This document shows, in pieces, positions 62,601 through 64,000 of a stretch of DNA of 64,000 nt. The notes beneath the pieces are model-generated. The model saw only the letters and a list, made by a program, of their open reading frames with translations, searched no databases and was not told the DNA's origin. Numbering within the stretch: position 1 is the stretch's first letter; each line of letters starts with the position of its first letter. Source of the DNA: Sacculina carcini (Eukaryota; Arthropoda; Thecostraca; Sacculinidae); assembly GCA_916048095.2 (NCBI GenBank), contig OU696590.1, forward strand, positions 5,003,052 to 5,067,051, given 5' to 3'. Position numbers and translations under genes: made by a program.

Positions 62601-63115
62601 CCTCAGCATACTCTAAATACCTTCTAATGGGAATATGCTCATGCAAACGTGCGTTTGAGTGGAAGCGTATACAGCACGCTAACATATATACATTCTTGAC
62701 AAATAACACACATAAAACACACTTGTCAGTATGTGAAAAAAACATCGCAAACAATAAAGGCAAAACTGGTTTACAAAATGCACCAATTTCAGCTTTCGAC
62801 TATATCCATTCAGAACAGAGGAGATAAAGATTATATAGAAGCACACACAAAACACAGAGAGAGAGAGGCAGTACAATGTTGCTGACCGACATCAGAGCGT
62901 TTTGGTGAGTGTTTGCGGCGGCGGCGGTCATGTTGGCCACGTTAACCGATGACAGATGGGGAAAACCGCGTGGAAACTCGTCCCGAGTGAATTCATGCGT
63001 CAGCAGAGTGAGGTCCCGCCGCCACTCGACCGTATGCATGTTGCCCACGTCCTTTACTTGCACAAACGACTCGAGCGCCGCCCCGGTCTCCATTCGCTTG
63101 TCCATCTTTTTGGAG
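36528..63115 (-). CDS. ADAR2: ADAR2-type double-stranded RNA adenosine deaminase (5' end outside window)
   Basis: Converts adenosine to inosine in dsRNA in the nucleus. Nine exons, listed in transcript order: 63115-62887, 62506-62296, 61896-61710, 53917-53640, 40057-39946, 39602-39440, 38883-38589, 37150-36951, 36725-36528. All phases agree and give 624 residues. Order: end of dsRBD1 (SKKMDKRMETGAALESFVQ); complete dsRBD2 (KNAVQLLNELHPGVMYEL to SSKRLARLTAAKRLL); deaminase domain with CHAEVVVRR (Zn His and catalytic Glu), PCGDAR (Zn Cys), the SGEGTVPV flipping loop, MSCSDKIARWN (second Zn Cys) and the C-terminal LGSWVKKPFEQDMF block, which in ADAR2 includes inositol hexakisphosphate contacts. 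All catalytic residues are present. A short Pro/His-rich tail follows. Two dsRBDs and this spacing favour ADAR2 (ADARB) over ADAR1. Confidence 0.95.
36951..37150 (-). CDS. ADAR2: ADAR penultimate exon
   Basis: Acceptor GTCGGCAG ends at 37151 and donor GTGGGTGG starts at 36950. It encodes AEVINAITGKNEQGECSRLC and the helical C-terminal part of the deaminase domain. Confidence 0.93.
37590..38330 (+). mobile_element. LINE 3' fragment (jockey-group ORF2 C-terminus), antisense in ADAR intron
   Basis: Plus-strand reading gives NTALRTITGCTATTPIDH, then in a neighbouring frame (37727-38323) a Thr/His/Asn-rich body. The typical jockey-group Cys/His tail follows: HLARLRCGHHPALLSRLN, CPDCN, HTMEHC and RDLWNNPVGAVSFL before the stop. 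It is 5' truncated, as LINE copies usually are, and lies between the ADAR exons at 37150 and 38589. Confidence 0.8.
38589..38883 (-). CDS. ADAR2: ADAR exon with the second zinc Cys
   Basis: Acceptor GGGTGGCAG ends at 38884 and donor GTGGGTG starts at 38588. It encodes RRLLTMSCSDKIARWNVVG, the FVEPIY-like VEPVYLASM block and GKAPNYSVNWTIG. Confidence 0.95.
39150..39356 (+). mobile_element. tRNA-Val-derived SINE in ADAR intron
   Basis: The head GTGGTGTAGTGGTAAGCAC is Val-type. An anticodon arm with a CAC loop (CCTGC/GCGGG stem) and GTAGTTCGAAACCC as B box complete a recognisable tRNA-Val(CAC)-like unit. A 130-bp body follows, ending TTTAACCTTTAACC, a short tandem tail. Antisense to ADAR. Confidence 0.8.
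39440..39602 (-). CDS. ADAR2: ADAR exon with the base-flipping loop
   Basis: Acceptor GACGTCAAG ends at 39603 and donor GTGCTTCC starts at 39439. It encodes IFSPRDA, KHPNRKTRGQLRAKIESGEG with the flipping-loop Glu retained, and VQTWDGVLE. Confidence 0.95.
39946..40057 (-). CDS. ADAR2: ADAR exon with PCGDAR
   Basis: Acceptor TTTATCAG ends at 40058 and donor GTGTGCG starts at 39945. No long single-frame ORF marks it because it is only 112 bp, but the translation KEGVQFHLYINTAPCGDAR is unmistakable. Confidence 0.95.
40481..40980 (-). mobile_element. Second pogo/Tigger-like relic
   Basis: The left tip CCGTATATTTCCGCGTATAA follows a TA. Short TCGTCTTATAC-type subterminal copies recur at about 40550 and 40965. 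Minus-strand 40940-40860 encodes NNVSLNKPFKDNARAQWNEW, the end of the pogo DDE domain. The right tip is lost. Distinct subfamily from 1916-2561. Confidence 0.7.
41696..41948 (-). repeat. 3' LTR of element D
   Basis: The minus strand starts TGTGGTGTGATCGGGTTC and ends GCGAGTAACTACA. It holds a small CA-rich tract that differs in length from the other copy. Confidence 0.9.
41949..43351 (-). pseudogene. Element D RNase H end and integrase
   Basis: 43301-42801 continues RNase H (VSELDAVLRAVNLAVKWGL, CTDSMTVIGW) and the integrase zinc site (CRTCRVCQSIDP). A TGA at 42801-42803 interrupts, and the frame resumes in register. Catalytic residues: Asp in LAVDTTHYGG, Asp in LLLDISATFRS, Glu in PSGNGIIERHHH. 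It shows what the integrase of element A would contain beyond its truncation. Confidence 0.8.
43352..45070 (-). CDS. Element D Pol, N-terminal part: protease, 7-residue repeats, RT
   Basis: A 572-codon open frame. Protease VAVVDTGCTTSIV; then a spacer holding seven copies of a heptapeptide (GACVSAD type, 44582-44436); RT with VDLKMAYLQI, YLTRLGFGLNCAPRIM and the YIDDILVNE box; RNase H start VWCDASSLAIGVVLD. A small duplication around the palindrome CGATCTCTAGATCG (43365-43390) throws the frame into a stop at 43352. Confidence 0.85.
   Translation of the reverse strand: MGRHEVQNRGDVSSVSAAAAHILYESVRTLSKLVREMRLGGLLRLRPPSGPRPRLEALPCLSATIDGQVVVAVVDTGCTTSIVARGLASNAPRVARQVYAYDGRSVGCSGVIYGRLKVGVREMSLSFIVADKLIDGVDAIICMDAVRRFGGVYVGGDSSVTFASADGACVSADGACVSADGACVSADGACVSADVACVSADSAWVSADGACVRRPVIGIDDPDFVAVFDGFEWSVKWRWRKGPPLLKNMVTSYSSARDPRLKPRFDEEVRRWIERRWLVPCSDRGGVLPLLAVHQTNKEKVRPVLDFRVLNQHVECHPGYDAPVCDETLRRWRRERPPLKMVDLKMAYLQIKVDESLWKYQQVEYEGRRYYLTRLGFGLNCAPRIMTRILTAVLECDNRVRAGASSYIDDILVNENIVSAEEVVEHLRRYGLEAKPPECLDGGRVLGLRLGIDAGELKFRRDNEMPTVTHNLTKRELFSVCGRLVGHYPVAGWLRVACSFVKRLAQDGRWESRVNSHVLRVVQEILERAHASDPVRCKWYVPATITGRVWCDASSLAIGVVLDLSISRSRAQ
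44874..45680 (-). pseudogene. Element D Gag
   Basis: From an ATG at about 45682, in broken frames: KLSEMIKPFSGCEGSDVTQW and KFEKVAKLRRVSEL (capsid start, similar in layout to element A), an in-frame TAG after a NMYD block near 45425, then 45329-44874 with FMARLRQLTKLADIN and a single knuckle CFRCGGAHFVRIC. The second knuckle of element A is not seen. Confidence 0.7.
45702..45944 (-). repeat. 5' LTR of element D
   Basis: Partner of 41696-41948 and 10 bp shorter. Its outer end abuts the duplicated ATGGC inside LINE-B. Confidence 0.9.
45945..47027 (-). pseudogene. LINE-B ORF2 with RT palm deleted
   Basis: The open frame starts in the endonuclease C-terminus (GHSLDLVLF, DHSLILTSLTAY) and runs through the linker to KPSGIYSTLFAVSGL. 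It then passes directly to NILSDVLSAISTWTSSRRLLLNTSKSE, which normally lies after the YxDD box. The fingers, palm and YxDD are absent while the frame stays open: an internal deletion. The end joins the 3' part across element D. Confidence 0.7.
47106..48429 (-). pseudogene. LINE-B ORF1 body (PHD finger end, coiled region, zinc knuckles)
   Basis: Continues the ORF1 that starts at ATG 53136-53134 and is cut by element E in the middle of the first Cys pair. This part has IGCSLCDGWAHIKC and WVCSSC, completing a C4HC3 PHD-type finger. Later come CSRCAGLGHNEAKYSRAGICGYC-type knuckles and CNNC. PHD fingers in ORF1 are known for some CR1/L2-group LINEs. After the knuckles the frame runs on into ORF2-like sequence without a clear boundary. 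Confidence 0.75.
48430..48575 (-). repeat. 3' LTR of element E
   Basis: The minus strand starts TATAGTGTGTGGC (first dinucleotide TA where the partner has TG) and ends AATATATCATACA. Confidence 0.87.
48534..49096 (-). pseudogene. Element E integrase C-terminus in shifted frame
   Basis: Resumes as PFVAGLSELCNAPGADGRSP, then LLYGRPVSSAVPAHP. A Pro/Arg-rich C-terminal tail (PQLRRSARPRRPPSHLSDYV) runs to a stop near the 3' LTR. The shift from the main frame is one base. Confidence 0.75.
49069..52410 (-). CDS. Element E Gag end and Pol: knuckles, protease, RT, RNase H, integrase
   Basis: The frame follows the TAG directly (RIRDQIVMGTADSTAL), so the stop is a single lesion or a leaky codon inside Gag. 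Next: three 11-residue repeats (PLRMRDQPDRQ type, 52200-52102); knuckles CDRCGQRHQTAPC and CRRCGKRGHYARAC; protease RCDSGADVSVV (DSG); RT FTQVDALQGYFQVPL with box IVDDVLVH; RNase H LETDAARQKGLGFVL and VVTDHKPLVPIL; integrase HDSYQGQ, CSRCLEYK and catalytic SADFF, LSSDGGPQF, NGHAESPVKR. A one-base shift near 49095 moves the C-terminal part to another frame. Confidence 0.88.
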   Translation of the reverse strand, partial: RIRDQIVMGTADSTALHQLLQVAHNELSLERAVKICESAECVRHDVVAMQRATPDVASSATIRTEVAAVRRQPLRMRDQPDRQPLRMRDQHDRQPLRKRDQPDLQSADGGNGSACDRCGQRHQTAPCRAADCVCRRCGKRGHYARACRASQSDAGRRRNNFVEYVGCDTNDGVVNDENTQDTLYIGDIFDRAERPRLTTVGLTVSVGGHRPRKITWRCDSGADVSVVDAVVAQQLGVAAKSLCPPPSRLRVANGQPLRCLGTFEALLRLGDASCRSTLYVVPSVRRPLLCWRDAVELRLLHRAFPRQMSREQHLQQVTAGPSVPTPRHCPRWTSAAQPTAAERRAHSEQLLAAFTRVFSTDGPLREMTGGAMRIDLRDDAVPNNVTAPRSVPFCHRAQAQQQLEQLQQQGVFEPVSHPTDWCLPIVVVGKRNADGTPNGCRLTVDFTRLNRFVRRPTHPVRSPVEAVASVGLGNRWFTQVDALQGYFQVPLRREDRGLTTFITPWGRFRFCRAPMGLVSRGDEFNRRGDVALAGLADSCKIVDDVLVHTASYDDHLQRVWQLLQRCDDAGVTLNRKKFVFAATAANFCGFHITSSGFTIDEKKIRALADFPTPTDLTSLRSFLGLANQFGDFSDAIASAAEPLRQLLRKGVEWQWSSQHDAAFTAVKRALASPPVLGHFDPTRPTMLETDAARQKGLGFVLRQRDDQGRWQLIQCGSRFVSDTESRYAVCELEMLAVMWACQKCHQYLAGLPTFNVVTDHKPLVPILNEKALGDICNPRLQRMRQRLLHLTFVASWRPGAQHNIADALSRAPSQPADADADVDECSSGFFVQTLDAFTDADDLGHRTSPIDTTLEAVRAASLADDECRQLMTYVLGVFPQHKHLLPASLHPFWGVRDQLTADHGLILVGCRLLVPRCLRNGTLRRLHDSYQGQPRTVQRARQTVFWPGLNNEIATAVASCSRCLEYKDSQKKEPYLTEPHPTRPFESVSADFFQHAGKTYLVYADRFSNWPLVFDCGRDTSSHQLVKLLRQVFAMPGVPTVLSSDGGPQFTARHTAGFLRLWHIRHRFSSPHFPSSNGHAESPVKRVKRLIQKAAHDGNIDTDSLCRRSFGAV
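52411..52938 (-). CDS. Element E Gag, N-terminal part, start codon at the LTR junction
   Basis: The ATG at 52938-52936 consists of the last base of the LTR and the first two bases of the primer site, so the primer site encodes the Gag N-terminus (MAQPTETQQ). A coiled-coil-like Gln/Leu stretch follows, then a Pro/Ala spacer and a capsid-like domain (VFTAWKERVLAHG, LLENHQRSRQQVLLQRRHFF). It ends at TAG (52413-52411), after which the same frame continues. An upstream in-frame ATG in the LTR (MVVLYNISY) is also possible. Confidence 0.75.
   Translation of the reverse strand: MAQPTETQQALLEGQQRQLDQLTSLVSMLARQQLEPAAPAGAPAVAPRVNAPPPARLSYDTTAAVFTAWKERVLAHGTLSGSEKLSPAQQQALLTTLLDDEWCRIIRHSVALPADADLPACIELLENHQRSRQQVLLQRRHFFSRRQHDGEKVGDFVLSLREIAACCDFCSSCRD
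52938..53105 (-). repeat. 5' LTR of element E
   Basis: The minus strand starts TGTAGTGTGTGGCTACACC and ends AATATATCATACA. Its last base is the A of the gag ATG. Confidence 0.88.
53577..53626. repeat. (TA)n(GA)n compound microsatellite at an ADAR donor
   Basis: About 11 TA and 12 GA units. On the ADAR strand it reads (TC)n(TA)n and begins about 13 bases after the donor of the HAE exon. Confidence 0.92.
53640..53917 (-). CDS. ADAR2: ADAR exon with the HAE active-site motif
   Basis: Acceptor GTCGATCAG ends at 53918 and donor GTGCGCG starts at 53639. It encodes KVLAGVLM, ALSTGTKCVNGEHMS and NDCHAEVVVRRCLLDFLYGQLE. A (CT)n(TA)n tract starts only about 13 bp into the downstream intron. Confidence 0.95.
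54336..54775. repeat. Tandem duplication inside the foldback loop
   Basis: 54336-54590 and 54601-54775 share ordered blocks: GAGATTGAGTTGACTAA, AGAGCTAATATA, ATTATATGAAATAT-like, and GACTGATGGGATGTTGAGCA. Diverged, with internal deletions in the second copy. Confidence 0.7.
54814..54882. repeat. Interstitial (TTAGG)n-like repeat
   Basis: GGTTAGGTTAGGCTAGTTAGG-type pentamers over 69 bp with point changes. It resembles the arthropod-type telomere unit TTAGG but is short and internal. Confidence 0.8.
55038..55064. repeat. Short perfect palindrome TGTAGTACGT/ACGTACTACA
   Basis: Ten-base arms around a four-base centre, just outside the right foldback arm. It could extend the hairpin structure of the ADAR intron. 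Confidence 0.8.
55565..57340. repeat. Array of 13 CCCGCCCGTYGTGCGGAA motifs in ADAR intron
   Basis: A motif of the form CCCGCCCGTYGTGCGGAAYAATTCA recurs at about 55569, 55738, 55806, 55978, 56097, 56278, 56464, 56529, 56640, 56759, 56942, 57077 (weak) and 57314. Spacing is irregular (65-240 bp). Between motifs lies AT-rich sequence that also repeats (AAAAGTCTAAATTT, CAAAATATTTTCCCT). The core can fold as CCGC/GCGG. The background is very AT-rich, so the GC-rich motifs stand out. No ORF. Confidence 0.85.
57485..58170. repeat. Tandem duplication, two units of about 342 bp
   Basis: 57485-57827 and 57828-58170 match at roughly 93 % (TATTCCTGTGTAATCGCAAG, CCGCCGTAACTTCCTTCAGA, TTTTAGTCGCCCGGTGTTCA and more). 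A third unit begins but is lost after about 60 bp. Non-coding. Confidence 0.88.
58224..59060 (+). other. Unresolved stretch with broken ORFs
   Basis: Three short overlapping frames (58224-58505, 58527-58715, 58586-59017) give no domain I can name. A piece reading FSGIILSVVSTAADFEHT near 58880 is faintly like the middle of a PIF/Harbinger DDE domain, but flanking motifs are absent. Likely a decayed transposon. Confidence 0.25.
59061..60400. other. AT-rich ADAR intron sequence
   Basis: No repeat, ORF or motif recognised. Confidence 0.5.
60401..60720 (+). repeat. Dispersed repeat R, copy 3
   Basis: Same block order as 12351-12655: GGAGCATTTGCAAA, AGAGTGCGTAGCAA, GTTCAAGAAGCGTTTTTGAG, TCGTTCAGTTGAG, GAAACTTCCC, then a CACA tail. 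It carries an extra 60 bp in the middle. Confidence 0.7.
60860..61170. repeat. Low-complexity GT/CA-rich intron sequence
   Basis: Short (GT)n runs at 60882-60900 and 61084-61113 in otherwise unremarkable intron sequence. Confidence 0.5.
61710..61896 (-). CDS. ADAR2: ADAR exon (end of dsRBD2 to deaminase start)
   Basis: Acceptor TGTCACCAG ends at 61897 and donor GTGTGTTG starts at 61709. It encodes the RNA-contacting SSKRLARLTAAKRLL helix, an interdomain linker, and AVADAIDR, the entry to the deaminase domain. Confidence 0.9.
62296..62506 (-). CDS. ADAR2: ADAR exon (first part of dsRBD2)
   Basis: Acceptor TTTATTACAG ends at 62507 and donor GTGGGTGG starts at 62295. It encodes the helix KNAVQLLNELHPGVMYEL and the strands ETGKSHEKTFCMSATLNG. 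Confidence 0.92.
62887..63115 (-). CDS. ADAR2: ADAR exon (end of dsRBD1 and linker)
   Basis: Acceptor GTTGTCAG ends at 63116 and donor GTCAGC starts at 62886. The exon starts in mid codon inside dsRBD1, whose first half is not in this window. The linker that follows (VEWRRDLTLLTHEF and an Ala/Asn/Thr run) is not conserved. Confidence 0.75.
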
Positions 63116-63334
63116 CTGACAACGCCCGCGTGAACATCGCCGTCCATCTAGCATATACGGTGTTTTTAAGCTTCCTCACGGTCTATCATCTACCGGCTAT
63201 ATCTACCACTCGCTTTATCCTTATTACTTCTACAGCTAGATATATGTAGAAACAGATATAAAAAACCTGAAATAAGAGCACCGGATCTCTGTCAAAACAT
63301 TCTGTCACATGCTTGAACATTTTTGCTGTTGAAT

Positions 63335-63900
63335 GAGTGATGTAGATTGCAAAAATGTTATGGAACCATAAGGTGTCGTACGCCTTCTCGATATCAACCC
63401 CACGTGTTGGTCTCGCGTGAAACGTTCACGTATTCGAGGGTCCATGTCACCAAACGGTTTAATCGTAGAACCATACTGGCGTCATTGAATAGCCGACCGC
63501 GTTCGAGAAGCCATAATGGTCACCTGCAAAATATTTTAGCAAATATTTTGCAGATACTGGATACCAGCGCTATTGGGCGACATTCAAAGGGGTAGTTGTC
63601 CGATTTTCCGTTGTGTTATGGGTATCACTAATACCTGCCGCTACGAGGCTGGAAATCTATAACGCAACATATCATTGGATACATGCAGCAGTGTGGCCAT
63701 TATCGGGTGAAACACGCTTAAAAACGATGCTGTGTATACTCTTAGGTCCCTCAGCCACCGTAATCGAAACACAAAACGATCAGAAATCCTTCTACCAAGA
63801 CAGCACGGGAGCGGTCAATCAGAGATACAGGTTAGGCGACGTGACCTGAATTTTTTGTACTGAGACATTTCTGGTGCCGTGACCCGGATTAAGAGGACAG
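63335..63900 (-). pseudogene. LINE reverse transcriptase fragment
   Basis: The minus strand near 63580-63400 reads as RT block 2 of an I/jockey-type LINE (ALVSSICKIFAKIFCR, a stop, then PLWLLERGRLFNDASMVLRLNR). After a frame change near 63400 comes VDIEKAYDTLWFHNIF, the D.EKAYDTVW block with the first catalytic Asp. Heavily frameshifted. It lies just upstream of the first ADAR exon seen, probably inside the next intron. Confidence 0.65.
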
Positions 63901-64000
63901 ACCGGCAAGAATCAATACACATCACTCTGACGACGTTATGAGTATGCGATTTTCGAAACGATTTAAATCTCAACACAATCTCAATTCTCGCACGAACTCA

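Noticed and set aside
63347-63849. Plus-strand ORFs at the right edge
   Set aside because: The minus strand shows LINE RT blocks across the same bases, so the plus frames are shadows.

Overview
The window is nuclear DNA of an animal, most likely an invertebrate. Two multi-exon host genes with GT-AG introns, tRNA-derived SINEs, LINEs, hAT and pogo transposons, LTR retrotransposons and abundant (GT)n/(CA)n microsatellites all point to a metazoan. One LTR element has a tRNA-Trp primer site and a degenerate Cys/His gag motif, as in the CsRn1/Kabuki group of flatworms and insects. I cannot fix the phylum.

Layout. 1-2561: LINE fragments and a pogo-type element. 2655-8638 (+): a complete five-exon nucleotide-sugar transporter gene of the SLC35A2/A3 type (363 residues predicted), with a GC-AG intron that contains an antisense LTR retrotransposon with only 73-bp LTRs. 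8661-17800: microsatellites, dispersed repeats, a long inverted repeat, two hAT-type MITEs and one small secreted-peptide gene (16937-17197). 18091-19025: hAT relic. 19930-34800 (-): one RNase H-bearing LINE (LINE-A) cut by a very young CsRn1-like LTR element (22209-27262), a hAT MITE (27336-27600) and an older LTR element (28963-33697, itself holding a SINE). 34836-36010: small inverted-repeat elements and a SINE. 36528-63115 (-): an ADAR2-type adenosine deaminase gene, nine exons seen with every intron phase compatible. The 5' end, including the first half of dsRBD1, lies outside the window. Its 13.6-kb intron holds LINE-B, which carries an ORF1 PHD finger and is itself split by two LTR elements. 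Its 7.8-kb intron holds a 120-bp foldback, a telomere-like repeat, an array of hairpin motifs and a tandem duplication.

The two host genes converge, with about 28 kb of transposon-dominated sequence between their stop codons. The transporter would load UDP-sugars into the Golgi; ADAR would edit dsRNA in the nucleus. They are functionally unrelated. The link of interest is between ADAR and its own intronic foldback, a candidate self-editing substrate. Five LTR retrotransposons have intact target-site duplications, and four of them sit inside the two LINEs.
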